Shown: positions 8,379 to 17,252 of the stretch, piece after piece
Layout: each line of letters starts with the position of its first letter
Position numbering within the stretch: position 1 is the first letter of the stretch
NCBI GenBank assembly: GCA_028687585.1
Contig: JAQTZV010000027.1
Coordinates: forward strand, 1 to 64,000
DNA length: 64,000 nucleotides
Direction: 5' to 3'
Origin: Desulfuromonadaceae bacterium
GTDB taxonomy: Bacteria; Desulfobacterota; Desulfuromonadia; Geobacterales; Pseudopelobacteraceae
Program-made: the position numbers and the translations under genes
Notes under the pieces: model-generated
Database searches by the model: none
What the model saw: the letters and a program-made list of their open reading frames with translations, nothing else
What the model was told of the DNA's origin: nothing

Positions 8379-8945
8379 TCATTCAATCCCTCTGATTCGA
8401 TCAAGCATTATTGCAGCTGCAGAACGTACCGAGAGGTGGTTGTATATGCCGTTTCCGGCGATCGGTTTCAGGATTAAATCCGCCGTTGCAAAACATTCCT
8501 CAGTCAATCCCCATCCAGTCCCTAACAGCAGCAGATAAGGCTGATCTGAGTCCTGAAGCAACATTCTGAACGATCCCAGCGCGATTGAACCGGTTCGCGC
8601 TGCTGCTCCGGTTACCACTGATTTTACCGGTTTACTGAATCCGCTCTGAAAATCTTGAACTGCTGTTGCTATTGAAGGGGTTACTCGAACAATGTCGAGC
8701 GCCTCCTTGCGATCAGGGTTGTAGCCAGCCCCCCATCCCTGTTGCCAATGCCCGCTGATGCGTTCGGCGAGTTTTCGCTGCTCTTCGGAAGGGGTCACAA
8801 TATAAAAGCGATCCAGCCCAAATGTCTTCGATGAACGGGCAATGTCATGCTGGTCAAGGTTTGTCAACGCGGACGTAACAACTTCATGGTGCTTGTTGTA
8901 GACCGGATAGTGAACAAGGGCAATAGCCAGATTATTACAGAACAC
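8379..8945 (-). CDS. TrmD-associated SPOUT-type RNA methyltransferase (PF09936 family)
   Basis: About 188 residues with the features of the SPOUT RNA methyltransferase family found beside trmD in many bacteria: the N-terminal [23 protein letters not shown] and [19 protein letters not shown], and a C-terminal cofactor knot region [12 protein letters not shown]...[26 protein letters not shown] 8945 is chosen as start because AGGAGG sits 7 bases upstream, inside the end of trmD. It overlaps trmD by 11 bases, so translation is coupled. Its RNA target is not established. Confidence 0.88.
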   Translation of the reverse strand: MFCNNLAIALVHYPVYNKHHEVVTSALTNLDQHDIARSSKTFGLDRFYIVTPSEEQRKLAERISGHWQQGWGAGYNPDRKEALDIVRVTPSIATAVQDFQSGFSKPVKSVVTGAAARTGSIALGSFRMLLQDSDQPYLLLLGTGWGLTEECFATADLILKPIAGNGIYNHLSVRSAAAIMLDRIRGIE

Positions 8946-9678
8946 AGGCTTCCTCCTGCTCAATCTCTGCTAACATGTTCCGGTCTTCCCGGGTCAGCGT
9001 AACCTGTGAGAGCAAATCGGGTCGCAGTGATCTGGTTTTGCGAAGCGATTCTTTGCGTCGCCATTTTCTGATCAATTCATGATTTCCCGAAAGCAGGGCT
9101 TCAGGGACGATCATGCCATTAAATTCCGGTGGACGGGTGTAATGAGGATACTCAAGCAGTCCATCACCAAAAGAGTCCGTTTCTGCTGATTCATTGCTGC
9201 CAAGTGCTCCGGGAATCAATCTGGTTACGGAGTCAACTATCGCCATAGCAGCAATTTCACCACCGGAAAGCACAAAATCTCCAAGTGAAATATCATCTTC
9301 TGCGTAGATTGAGCGGATCCTTTCGTCGATTCCCTCATATCGACCGCAGACAATTATCAAGCCGGAACTATGTACAAGTTCCAGAGCAACGCTATGGGTA
9401 AGGCGCCGTCCCTGCGGTGAGGTAAGAACAACAGTCGATGCTGGATGACGTGCCTTTACCGACTCAATACATGATGCCAGTGGGCCGGCTTTCATAACCA
9501 TTCCTGCTCCGCCGCCATACGGAGCGTCGTCTGCAGTCTGGTGTTTATCTGTTGCCCAATCACGGATGTTGTGCAGCGAAATGTCAATGAGCTGTCTGGC
9601 TTTGGCGCGGTTGATAATGCTTTCGTCAAAGGGGCCGGAAAACATCCCGGGAAACAGCGTCAGGATGTCAAATTTCAT
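8935..9678 (-). CDS. trmD: tRNA (guanine37-N1)-methyltransferase
   Basis: A 247-residue SPOUT enzyme that methylates G37 next to the anticodon, preventing +1 frameshifts. It begins [13 protein letters not shown] and carries [17 protein letters not shown], the knot segment [14 protein letters not shown] and SIGD-type [11 protein letters not shown]. It overlaps rimM by 4 bases (ATGA) and the downstream RNA methyltransferase by 11, so it lies within a tightly coupled operon. Confidence 0.97.
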   Translation of the reverse strand: MKFDILTLFPGMFSGPFDESIINRAKARQLIDISLHNIRDWATDKHQTADDAPYGGGAGMVMKAGPLASCIESVKARHPASTVVLTSPQGRRLTHSVALELVHSSGLIIVCGRYEGIDERIRSIYAEDDISLGDFVLSGGEIAAMAIVDSVTRLIPGALGSNESAETDSFGDGLLEYPHYTRPPEFNGMIVPEALLSGNHELIRKWRRKESLRKTRSLRPDLLSQVTLTREDRNMLAEIEQEEACVL

Positions 9679-10196
9679 AGATCAAGCAAGCCGTCGAGCG
9701 GGGTGATGATCATCTTTTTTCCGGGTATGTCAACCACTGAAATTACATCGGCAATTGCAGGGATCAAATACTCTTTTGAAGCACCGCGAACGACATATAT
9801 ATCACTGCTGCCGGTTTCAAAAATATCAACAAGTGTACCCAGACTGGCGCCCAGATCAGTGAAAACAGCAAGACCGATAAGATCACGCCAGTAATATTCA
9901 TCTTTATCAGGTGCCGGTAACTGACTGAGCTTCACGTATAGTTCAGAACCATTGAGCGGTAAAACCTGATTTATATCGGCATAATCATCCAGGCCTAAAA
10001 TAAAACCACCGGCATGGGCTGCAACACTTTTAATGACATGCTTACTCAACCTGCCATTTTTATCTTTCAGGTAAACGGTTGCAGCTGATTGTAAGCTCTG
10101 AATATTTCCGGAATATGAATAGACCTTCAAAAGTCCCTTTATTCCGTGTGTACCGCTGATTTTGCCAACGGGAACCAATTCATCTTGATCAGTCAT
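9675..10196 (-). CDS. rimM: Ribosome maturation factor RimM
   Basis: A 173-residue 16S rRNA processing factor for assembly of the 30S head. It has the RimM barrel start [22 protein letters not shown] and a PRC-barrel C-terminal half ([14 protein letters not shown]...[17 protein letters not shown]). The ATG directly follows the khpA stop and its own stop overlaps the trmD start. Confidence 0.95.
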   Translation of the reverse strand: MTDQDELVPVGKISGTHGIKGLLKVYSYSGNIQSLQSAATVYLKDKNGRLSKHVIKSVAAHAGGFILGLDDYADINQVLPLNGSELYVKLSQLPAPDKDEYYWRDLIGLAVFTDLGASLGTLVDIFETGSSDIYVVRGASKEYLIPAIADVISVVDIPGKKMIITPLDGLLDL

Positions 10197-10427
10197 TTAT
10201 TCAACAATCTTGAGGACTGCTTTCTTGTTATCTTTTGTAGAAACGGCATTGAGAATTGTACGAATTGCTTTGGCAGTCCGTCCTTCTTTGCCAATTATTC
10301 TACCCATATCATCCTTTGCGACGCTCAAACTAATAACCAGCGTTCCCTCTTCTGTCTCTTCGGTTGCATTTACGTGAGTCGGGTCATCAACCAGTGCTTT
10401 TGCAATGCTTTCAACGAGAGTCTTCAT
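10197..10427 (-). CDS. khpA: KH-domain RNA-binding protein KhpA
   Basis: A 76-residue single-KH-domain protein with the RNA-binding loop GRIIGKEGRTAKAIRT. KhpA partners KhpB in several bacteria and influences RNA metabolism and cell division. It sits between rpsP and rimM, its usual place. Confidence 0.93.
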   Translation of the reverse strand: MKTLVESIAKALVDDPTHVNATEETEEGTLVISLSVAKDDMGRIIGKEGRTAKAIRTILNAVSTKDNKKAVLKIVE

Positions 10428-10484
10428 GGAAGTAACCTCTGCTGCTCATATAGAGTGACCGGCGGACCGGAGAAACTGGATACG

Positions 10485-10751
10485 TTATGCAGTCGCTGCT
10501 GGTACCTTGGTAAGAAGTCCGGCATTTTTCAAAAGCTGACGAACGGTATCGGTTGGCTGGGCACCTTTGCTGAGCCAATCGGTTACTTTATCACTCTTTA
10601 ATTTAACAACTGCCGGGTTTTTGGTCGGGTCGTATGTGCCGACGTTTTCAATAAAGCTGCCATCTCTGCGACTACGTTCGTCAGCAACAACTATTTGGTA
10701 GAAAGGTCTTTTTTTAGCGCCTGCACGGGCAAGCCTGATTTTTGTAGCCAT
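10485..10751 (-). CDS. rpsP: 30S ribosomal protein S16
   Basis: An 88-residue protein with standard S16 motifs: [39 protein letters not shown] and [13 protein letters not shown]. It has a good ribosome site (AGGAGG) and follows ffh by 64 bases. Confidence 0.97.
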   Translation of the reverse strand: MATKIRLARAGAKKRPFYQIVVADERSRRDGSFIENVGTYDPTKNPAVVKLKSDKVTDWLSKGAQPTDTVRQLLKNAGLLTKVPAATA

Positions 10752-10815
10752 TTGTGTTTCCTCCTGAGGTAGAACTTCTTTTATTTTTTATATGAAACCA
10801 TGGTTATGAATCTTT

Positions 10816-12186
10816 TTATCGAAAAGGCATCATACCCTTACCCAGTCCGCCAAGTCCCCCCATTCCTTTGAGGAGACCTTTCGGGCCAAGTTTCTGCATC
10901 ATCTTCATCATTTTCTGTGCTTCAGTGAACCGTTTAAGCAAAAGATTCACTTCCTGTACCGATGTTCCGCTTCCTTTGGAAATCCGCAGTCGGCGACTTC
11001 CGTTTATTATGCCATGGTTGGCGCGTTCACCCGGAGTCATTGAACGGATAATAGCTTCAATGCGCTTTATTTCATTTTCACTTGGCTGGGCACCCTTCAT
11101 CTGTTTCATCATTTTGCCCATACCAGGAATCATACCCATGATTGATTCAACAGAACCCAGCTTTTTTATCTGCTGCATCTGGGCGAGAAAGTCCTCAAGG
11201 TCAAACTGGCTCTTCTTCAGTTTCTGCTGAAGAAGTATGGTGTCCTTCTCATCAAATAACGATTGTGCTTTCTCAACTAGAGTAAGAACATCACCCATGC
11301 CAAGAATACGCGAAACAAGCCTATCCGGATGGAATACTTCCAGTGCGTCAAGCTTTTCACCAAGTCCGACAAATTTTATCGGTTTACCGGTAACCGCTTT
11401 GATTGACAGTGCGGCCCCGCCCTTTGCGTCACCGTCCAGCTTCGAAAGTATAACGCCACTGATTTCAAGGCGATCGTTAAATCCACTTGCGATGGAAACG
11501 GCCTCCTGGCCGGTCATCGCGTCTGCCACAAACAGAATCTCTCGTGGCTTTACCGCTTCATTAAGCTCACTCAGTTCGTTCATCAGGAAGTCATCAATCT
11601 GGTGACGACCTGCGGTATCAATAATTACGGTGTCATAGCCATTCAGTTCTGCGTACTTCATCGCACTGACACATATAGCAAGCGGCTTTTGGTCGGATGT
11701 TGCAGCAAAAACCTCAAGGTCGAGTTGACGACCAACCGTTTTCAACTGCTCAATAGCGGCCGGCCGATATACGTCAGCCGGTACAAGTAACGGACGACGT
11801 TTTTGCTTTTTAAGAAGGTTTCCCAGCTTACCGCATGTCGTTGTTTTGCCGGCTCCCTGCAATCCAACCATCATAATGGCAACCGGCGGCTTTGCTGCAA
11901 GGTCGAGTGAGTTGTCCTCACCGCCGCCCATGACGGCAACCAGTTCGTCGTGGACGATTCTGATAACCTGCTGGCCGGGGGACAAGCTGTTCAGCACTTC
12001 CGTGCCAACGGCTTTGATGCGGACATTCTCTACAAAATCTTTTACTACCTTGAAATTAACATCAGCTTCAAGGAGAGCCAGTCGGACTTCTCGGAGAGCC
12101 TCCTTGATATTCTCCTCAGTCATTACTCCCTGACCACGGAGTTTCTTAAAGACTGATTCAAGTTTGTCGGATAGGCTATCAAACAT
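10816..12186 (-). CDS. ffh: Signal recognition particle protein Ffh
   Basis: A 456-residue SRP GTPase that targets nascent membrane proteins. It has the N domain (1-90), then G domain with GLQGAGKTT, DTAGRHQID, DAMTGQEAV and SKLDGDAKGGAALS, and a methionine-rich M domain ending in a run of Gly/Met (GMIPGMGKMMKQMKG, MMKMMQKLGPKGLLKGMGGLGG) that binds 4.5S RNA and signal sequences. It is the first gene of the minus-strand operon that extends to rplS. Confidence 0.97.
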   Translation of the reverse strand: MFDSLSDKLESVFKKLRGQGVMTEENIKEALREVRLALLEADVNFKVVKDFVENVRIKAVGTEVLNSLSPGQQVIRIVHDELVAVMGGGEDNSLDLAAKPPVAIMMVGLQGAGKTTTCGKLGNLLKKQKRRPLLVPADVYRPAAIEQLKTVGRQLDLEVFAATSDQKPLAICVSAMKYAELNGYDTVIIDTAGRHQIDDFLMNELSELNEAVKPREILFVADAMTGQEAVSIASGFNDRLEISGVILSKLDGDAKGGAALSIKAVTGKPIKFVGLGEKLDALEVFHPDRLVSRILGMGDVLTLVEKAQSLFDEKDTILLQQKLKKSQFDLEDFLAQMQQIKKLGSVESIMGMIPGMGKMMKQMKGAQPSENEIKRIEAIIRSMTPGERANHGIINGSRRLRISKGSGTSVQEVNLLLKRFTEAQKMMKMMQKLGPKGLLKGMGGLGGLGKGMMPFR

Positions 12187-12231
12187 CGTAGGTTATGGTG
12201 TCCCGGTACAGAGTTATTCCAAAAGGGGGTC

Positions 12232-12261
12232 ACTATAAAGGTGATTCAGCGGCGATGTCAA
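12232..12261 (-). promoter_or_regulatory. Sigma-70-type promoter of the ffh-rplS operon
   Basis: On the minus strand a perfect TTGACA (12261-12256) and TATAGT (12237-12232) are 18 bases apart, about 50 bases upstream of ffh. Confidence 0.65.
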
Positions 12262-12356
12262 GAACTATTTGTTTTTAAAGCTCTATTATAGTGAATGAAG
12301 AGGGGATTATTTTAGATGGTGATTGGTTTTTGACGGTGCAGATAAAATTAACGTAT

Positions 12357-12644
12357 TTATTCGACAGGATCTTCAATATTCTCAGATGTCCAGATTTGTT
12401 CATAGTGAATATCGCTTACTTTTCGATAAATTGAGGTCGGCAATAGTTTTTCAGATGTAAGGGACTGAAATACCGTGTCAGAAATGTCACTGTCATAGCG
12501 AATAGCCAGGCCACAGTCCGTTGATAAAGCTCGCGGGGCAGGTATGAGCAGAATAGCCAGTCGGCACTTTTTGAGAATACTTTCAGCTTTCATTACTCGA
12601 TGTGCTGAGTTAAATACCGCAAGTAGCTGTCCGTTTTGAATCAT
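12357..12644 (-). CDS. DUF3343 family protein
   Basis: About 95 residues from ATG 12644, chosen because GGGGAGA lies upstream and the family start (LLAVFNSAHRVMKAES) follows at once. The segment RLAILLIPAPRALSTDCGLAIRYDS is the hallmark of DUF3343 (PF11823), with an invariant Cys in DCGLA. The family is sometimes proposed to carry sulfur or selenium, unproven. It is expressed alone, divergent from the next gene. Confidence 0.8.
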   Translation of the reverse strand: MIQNGQLLAVFNSAHRVMKAESILKKCRLAILLIPAPRALSTDCGLAIRYDSDISDTVFQSLTSEKLLPTSIYRKVSDIHYEQIWTSENIEDPVE

Positions 12645-12761
12645 ACGTACAAATCTCCCCGTAATTTTCGAAATACAATGCCGGCCATAATTCAAACAAT
12701 ACTGCAAAGCTGATTGACAATAATCGTATGAGTTTCTAATATGCCCAGAAAGGAGTTGTTA

Positions 12762-13028
12762 ATGGATGGTGCAATTATGGTAATCGGGCTTGTTATTTTC
12801 GCTCTGATAATAAGTATTCCCTGCGGTTATATCCGCCAAAACTTTGCAAAATATTCGTTCATGTGGTTTTTTCTTATCCATATCCCGATACCTTTTATTG
12901 TGCTGTTGCGTATTGAAGCGGGGCTTGATTGGCACTTTATTCCATTTACGCTTGTGGGTTCCTTTGCTGGACAGATAATTGGCGGAGTCTTAAGCCGTCG
13001 GAGAAAGCAGAATGCCAAAGCGACCTAG
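12762..13028 (+). CDS. Small membrane protein, unknown function
   Basis: An 88-residue protein from ATG 12762, preceded by AAGGAG inside a longer possible reading frame from 12741. Three hydrophobic segments (about 3-22, 32-53 and 60-78) and a basic C-terminus (SRRRKQNAKA) indicate an inner-membrane protein. I do not recognise the family. It overlaps the next gene by 17 bases. Confidence 0.7.
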   Translation: MDGAIMVIGLVIFALIISIPCGYIRQNFAKYSFMWFFLIHIPIPFIVLLRIEAGLDWHFIPFTLVGSFAGQIIGGVLSRRRKQNAKAT

Positions 13029-13485
13029 GATGCCCTTCCCGCGTCCGTTATCTGGGGTTATGCACGATAGTTTCACCGGTTCCGCTTTAGCTGAGCGATT
13101 ACGGGAAGCCGAAATATGGCGTGTCTGGCCGGAAGTTGTCGGAACTGCTCTTGCCTGCCGGGCGCAGCCGGTGCGGATTATCAACGGTACGCTGACGGTT
13201 GCGGTATCGAGTGCTCCATGGATGCAGGAACTTCGCTTCATGACCGCCATGATGAAAGAAAAGCTCAACCTCCGCCTTGGTGCCGAAGTTGTCCGGGACA
13301 TTGTGCTCAAGGCGGGCAGGGTAGATCAGCCAGTCGACGAAGTGCCGGATGATTCCCCCTCGCCGCGCTCCCTGACTTCCCGGCAACAGGCCTTAATTGA
13401 AACACAATCAACCGCTATTTCAGATCCGGAAACCAGACAGGCGTTTATCGAGTTGATGCAAGCCAGTTTGGAAACACAGCGCTGA
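13012..13485 (+). CDS. DciA-like DUF721 protein
   Basis: A 157-residue protein whose middle (about residues 25-105) is the DUF721 domain: IWRVWPEVVGTALACRAQPVRI, GTLTVAVSSAPWMQELRF and LNLRLGAEVVRDI. DciA proteins load the replicative helicase in bacteria lacking DnaC. This copy has a short N-terminus and a polar C-terminal tail (110-157). The start overlaps the preceding gene; an internal ATG at residue 17 is possible. Confidence 0.75.
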   Translation: MPKRPRMPFPRPLSGVMHDSFTGSALAERLREAEIWRVWPEVVGTALACRAQPVRIINGTLTVAVSSAPWMQELRFMTAMMKEKLNLRLGAEVVRDIVLKAGRVDQPVDEVPDDSPSPRSLTSRQQALIETQSTAISDPETRQAFIELMQASLETQR

Positions 13486-15165
13486 TCAAGCTCTTGTCAA
13501 CTGCCGGTATTTGATCCGGTGCGGGATGTCTGCTGCGGACCCGAGCCGTCTTTTACGATCCTCTTCATACTCCGAATAATTACCTTCAAACCAGACCACT
13601 TTTGAATCACCCTCAAACGCCAGCATATGGGTAGCTATGCGGTCCAAAAACCACCGGTCGTGGCTGATGACTACTGCGCAGCCGGCAAAATTTTCCAGCG
13701 CCTCTTCCAATGCCCGCATGGTGTTGACATCCAGATCATTGGTCGGCTCATCCAACAGGATCACATTGGCCCCGCTTTTCAGCATCCGCGCCAGATGTAC
13801 CCGGTTGCGCTCTCCTCCGGAAAGTGTTCCGACCTTTTTCTGCTGATCACTGCCGGAGAAATTGAAGCGGGAAACATACGCCCTGGAGTTGACAAGTACC
13901 TTGCCGAGCTGGATGGCCTCCTGCCCTTCAGAAATCTCTTCCCAGATTGTTTTATCCGGATTGAGTATGTCACGACTTTGATCAACATATGCCAGCTGAA
14001 CAGTGTCGCCGATTCTAAAAGATCCTGAGTCTGCCTGCTCCTGTCCGGTGATCATACGGAAAAGAGTCGTTTTGCCGGCGCCGTTCGGTCCGATGATGCC
14101 GACGATACCACCACGCGGTAAGCGGAAGGTCATATCTTCAACAAGCAGTCGATCTCCGTATCCTTTGGCCACGGTATCTGCTTCTATGACGATATCTCCC
14201 AGGCGAGGCCCGGGGGGCAGGTAAATTTCAAGTTCACGAGATTGTTTTTCATTCTCCTGGGAAACCATATCTTCATAAGCAGTGATACGTGCCTGCGACT
14301 TGGCATGCCGGCCTTTGGGTGACATTCTGATCCATTCAAGTTCGCGCTTAAGTGTTTTCTGCCGGTCTGTCTCCTGTTTTTCCTCGTTGGCAAGCCGGTT
14401 CTGTTTCTGTTCAAGCCAGGAAGAGTAGTTGCCTTTCCAGGGAATACCTTCACCGCGGTCAAGCTCCAGAATCCACCCGGCTACATTATCAAGAAAATAG
14501 CGATCATGAGTAACGGCGATGACTGTGCCGGGGTAACTGTGCAGATGATGCTCAAGCCAGGCGACCGTTTCCGCGTCCAAATGATTGGTCGGTTCGTCCA
14601 GAAGGAGGATGTCAGGTTTTTTAAGTAAGAGACGACAGAGAGCCACCCGACGTTTTTCACCGCCGGACAGAACGTTCGTCACCATATCTCCATCAGGACA
14701 GCGGAGGGCATCCATCGCCATCTCCAGACGGGAGTCCAAATCCCAGGCATCAAGGTGGTCAAGTTTTTCCTGAAGGAGCGCCTGGCGATCACACAGTTTT
14801 TCAAAATCGGCATCCGGTTCAGAAAACTTGTCAGTGATGGCATTAAATTCAGCCAGCAGATCCACGGTTTCCTGCACTCCCTCCTCGACAATCTGGCGTA
14901 CGGTCTTCGTCTCGTCAAGCCGGGGTTCCTGCTCCAGATAACCGACGGTATACCCCTGAGACAGAATCGCCTGACCGTTAAAATCTTTATCTACCCCCGC
15001 CATTATCCGTAACAGAGATGATTTGCCGGAGCCATTCAAGCCAAGGACACCAATCTTGGCGCCATAAAAATAAGAGAGGGAAATATCCTTTATAACCGGT
15101 TTTTTGTCGTAAAACTTACTGACTCGCATCATTGAATAAATTATTTTGTTTGGATCTATTGCCAT
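13486..15165 (-). CDS. ettA: Energy-dependent translational throttle protein EttA (ABC-F)
   Basis: A 559-residue soluble ABC-F ATPase with two nucleotide-binding domains: first Walker A GLNGSGKSS with signature LSGGEKRRVALCRLL and Walker B ILLLDEPTNHLD; second GPNGAGKTT with LSGGERNRVHLARML and ILLDEPTNDLD. The linker between domains carries the charged P-site-tRNA interaction motif (about 240-310). EttA binds the ribosomal E site and gates the first elongation steps with ATP level. Length and motif pattern fit EttA rather than Uup. It converges on the DciA-like gene with no gap. Confidence 0.93.
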   Translation of the reverse strand: MAIDPNKIIYSMMRVSKFYDKKPVIKDISLSYFYGAKIGVLGLNGSGKSSLLRIMAGVDKDFNGQAILSQGYTVGYLEQEPRLDETKTVRQIVEEGVQETVDLLAEFNAITDKFSEPDADFEKLCDRQALLQEKLDHLDAWDLDSRLEMAMDALRCPDGDMVTNVLSGGEKRRVALCRLLLKKPDILLLDEPTNHLDAETVAWLEHHLHSYPGTVIAVTHDRYFLDNVAGWILELDRGEGIPWKGNYSSWLEQKQNRLANEEKQETDRQKTLKRELEWIRMSPKGRHAKSQARITAYEDMVSQENEKQSRELEIYLPPGPRLGDIVIEADTVAKGYGDRLLVEDMTFRLPRGGIVGIIGPNGAGKTTLFRMITGQEQADSGSFRIGDTVQLAYVDQSRDILNPDKTIWEEISEGQEAIQLGKVLVNSRAYVSRFNFSGSDQQKKVGTLSGGERNRVHLARMLKSGANVILLDEPTNDLDVNTMRALEEALENFAGCAVVISHDRWFLDRIATHMLAFEGDSKVVWFEGNYSEYEEDRKRRLGSAADIPHRIKYRQLTRA

Positions 15166-15282
15166 GAATTCCCCCGTATTATAAATGTTTGAGCATATCT
15201 TTTACACGTCGCTTCCTTTAAAAGTCAATTCCTTTGGTTAACAATTACATGAAGCAATAGAAAAAGCGAAATTAGCATTAAC

Positions 15283-15310
15283 TTGACAAAAATAGCGGGT
15301 GTGATATCGT
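15283..15310 (+). promoter_or_regulatory. Probable promoter of the rubrerythrin-like gene
   Basis: TTGACA (15283-15288) and TATCGT (15305-15310) are spaced 16 bases, 34 bases before ATG 15344. Confidence 0.5.
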
Positions 15311-15343
15311 CCCGCAATAAAAATATGAGGAGGGTGGTATAAA

Positions 15344-15835
15344 ATGGATATTAATGTTCAAGAAGCAATTAAGCGCTCTATTCAGACCGAAAAGAATGCC
15401 ATGAATTTCTATCAGCTCGGCGCTCAACAGATGAAAAATAGCGATGCGCGTCGAACCTTTGAGTTACTCGCCAAAGAAGAACGTGAGCATGCTGCCCAGT
15501 TTTATAAGATTTATACAGGTACTGACATCCCTTCGTTCGATGACTTTATGAATGCACTTGCTGACAATGAGTCGAGCTGGATTATTACTATTACCCGTAC
15601 AATTGCTGAGGACTTCACTGAAAAGAAGGCGTTGGAATTGGCTATGGAGAAGGAAAAAAATCTTGAAGAAGCGTTAAGAACAACTGCTTCAAAGATTGCT
15701 GATCCTGCAATCAGGGCGGTCTATGAGACAAATGCTACAGAAACCCATCACCACTATGAAATGATTGAGTCTGAATATGCCCGTTTGATGGGTATGGTGC
15801 ATGAGTCTGACATGGATACTTTTGTTCGAGAATAG
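15344..15835 (+). CDS. Rubrerythrin/ferritin-like di-iron protein
   Basis: A 163-residue four-helix protein with paired helix motifs expected for a di-iron site: E17 in QTEKNAMNFY, EEREH around residue 47, E..KALELAMEKEKN near 95, and E..HHHYEMIE near 132. There is no rubredoxin-type Cys4 domain, so it is a short member of the ferritin-like family rather than classical rubrerythrin. In anaerobes these proteins take part in peroxide defence or iron handling. A GAGGAGG ribosome site and its own promoter precede it. Confidence 0.8.
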   Translation: MDINVQEAIKRSIQTEKNAMNFYQLGAQQMKNSDARRTFELLAKEEREHAAQFYKIYTGTDIPSFDDFMNALADNESSWIITITRTIAEDFTEKKALELAMEKEKNLEEALRTTASKIADPAIRAVYETNATETHHHYEMIESEYARLMGMVHESDMDTFVRE

Positions 15836-15858
15836 CGTGTATTTATATTGCTGACTGT

Positions 15859-15888
15859 CATTACGGGCGCATTTATGCGCCCGTAATG
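15859..15888 (+). terminator. Perfect inverted repeat after the rubrerythrin-like gene
   Basis: CATTACGGGCGCAT (15859-15872) and its exact complement (15875-15888) leave a 2-base loop. The hairpin is strong but followed by TATAAAAAC rather than a T-run, so it may block 3' exonucleases or terminate weakly. Confidence 0.5.
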
Positions 15889-15921
15889 TATAAAAACTGA
15901 TCCGCCTGATTGGAATCCTGC

Positions 15922-16422
15922 ATGACATCAATTCAGCCACAAATATCAGTTCTGGTTCTCGGAATCGGCAATCTTGTTATGAGTGATGATGGCGTTGGTG
16001 TTATAGTCGCCCAAAAGCTTCAGCAGAGTTACCGGTTCCCTGACAATGTTGAGGTTATGGATGGCGGCACGCTTGGGCTGGATTTACTCCCCAAACTGGA
16101 GAACGTATCACATCTTATTCTCATTGACGCCGTTGAAACCGGAAAAAAAGCCGGGACGTGTATACGGTTGTTCGGGCAGGAGTTGCCCATTGCCCTGGAG
16201 ACAAAGATATCGCCGCACCAGATGGGTCTTAAGGATCTTCTGGCAGTGTCCGAACTAATGGGGCATTCGCCAAGAGAGATGGTCTTGATCGGCGTTCAGC
16301 CAGGATCAATAGAGATGGAGATCGGGCTGACACCGGAAGTTGAAGCTCAACTTGATACTCTTGTCTCTAATGTGTTGATAGAATTAAAAAATTGGGGAGT
16401 CGTTGTGATACCCCTTCCGTGA
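15922..16422 (+). CDS. HyaD/HybD-type hydrogenase maturation protease
   Basis: A 166-residue member of the M52 family, which clips the C-terminus of the [NiFe]-hydrogenase large subunit after nickel insertion. The motif LGIGNLVMSDDGVGV holds the first nickel-sensing acidic residue; IDAVETG holds the second, and SPHQMGLKDLL the conserved His. ATG 15922 is preferred over TTG 15910. No hydrogenase gene lies in the window, so its substrate is encoded elsewhere. Confidence 0.88.
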   Translation: MTSIQPQISVLVLGIGNLVMSDDGVGVIVAQKLQQSYRFPDNVEVMDGGTLGLDLLPKLENVSHLILIDAVETGKKAGTCIRLFGQELPIALETKISPHQMGLKDLLAVSELMGHSPREMVLIGVQPGSIEMEIGLTPEVEAQLDTLVSNVLIELKNWGVVVIPLP

Positions 16423-16463
16423 ATTAACTGTTTGAGGCAATACGATACTGATCGAGGATTAAT

Positions 16464-16504
16464 AAAAGAGAGCCCACAGATGCTGAATCTGTGGGCTCTC
16501 TTTT
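16464..16504 (+). terminator. Intrinsic terminator after the maturation protease
   Basis: An 18-bp perfect stem (AAAAGAGAGCCCACAGAT with its complement) around a GCTGA loop ends in CTCTCTTTTA. Confidence 0.85.
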
Positions 16505-16521
16505 ACTTGGTAGATATTATA

Positions 16522-16640
16522 CCAATTCTAAATCAAGGCGCTATCTTCGTTGGCTCGTCTTCGGCTCCTCAACATACTGGTTGTATGCCTCCGTCGCCTC
16601 AATCCTCGCCGTCTTGATATCACTCTAGATTTAGAATCGG
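16522..16640. repeat. Dispersed palindromic repeat, copy beside the 3' end of rplI
   Basis: About 119 bases with terminal inverted repeats CCAATTCTAAATC and GATTTAGAATCGG (12 of 13 paired). The interior holds CATACTGGTTGTATG. The middle 80 bases match the copy at 17132-17250 with only a handful of differences. Confidence 0.75.
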
Positions 16641-16649
16641 AAGTACAAG

Positions 16650-17093
16650 TTATGCCGCAGCGACAACGACCTTCAGAGTTGCCGTTACTTCCGGATGAAT
16701 CTTCAGAGCAACAGAATACTCACCGGTATGCTTGATAGCATCGGCAAGAATGATGCTTTTACGATCGATATCAAAGCCGTTGGCTTTTAAGTAGGTCGCA
16801 ATGTCCATATTGGTTACGGCGCCGAACAGTTTGCCTTCTTCACCGGCTTTGTGAGTCAGAACGATAGACAGGGCTTCCAGCTTTGCGCCAAGATTTTTTG
16901 CGGATTCAAAGGCTTTGTTCTTTTTGTAGGCCATCTGACGTTTTGCGTGTTCAAGCGCCTTGGCATTACTGTCTGTGGCAACGATGGCCAGCTTTTTAGG
17001 GAGCAGGTAGTTGCGGGCGTAGCCGGGGGCTACTTTTACAATGTCACCAATGTGCCCCAGCGTTTCAATGTTCTCATTCAGAATAACTTTCAT
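16650..17093 (-). CDS. rplI: 50S ribosomal protein L9
   Basis: A 147-residue protein with the L9 signature GDIVKVAPGYARNYLLPKKLA near the N-terminus, a central connecting helix (AKALEHAKRQMAYKKNKAFE) and a C-terminal domain of normal length. It ends the rpsF-rpsR-DUF2232-rplI operon and is unusual in being flanked on both sides by copies of the same dispersed repeat. Confidence 0.96.
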   Translation of the reverse strand: MKVILNENIETLGHIGDIVKVAPGYARNYLLPKKLAIVATDSNAKALEHAKRQMAYKKNKAFESAKNLGAKLEALSIVLTHKAGEEGKLFGAVTNMDIATYLKANGFDIDRKSIILADAIKHTGEYSVALKIHPEVTATLKVVVAAA

Positions 17094-17131
17094 GTGATAC
17101 TTCTCCTTTCGAGCCTGTTAAAGTAGTTTTT

Positions 17132-17250
17132 CAAATCCCGGATCAAAGCGCTATCTTCGTTGGTTCGTCTTCGGCTCCTCAACATACTGTTTGTATGTCT
17201 TCGTCGCCTCAATCCTCACCGCCTTGATTTCATCTTTGATTTGGAATCTG
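17132..17250. repeat. Dispersed palindromic repeat, copy between DUF2232 gene and rplI
   Basis: Second copy of the 119-base element (see 16522-16640), in the same orientation, with ends CAAATCCCGGATCAAA and TTTGATTTGGAATCTG. It starts in the gap upstream of rplI and ends 2 bases before the DUF2232 stop region, so it lies inside the operon's transcript. Confidence 0.75.
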
Positions 17251-17252
17251 AA

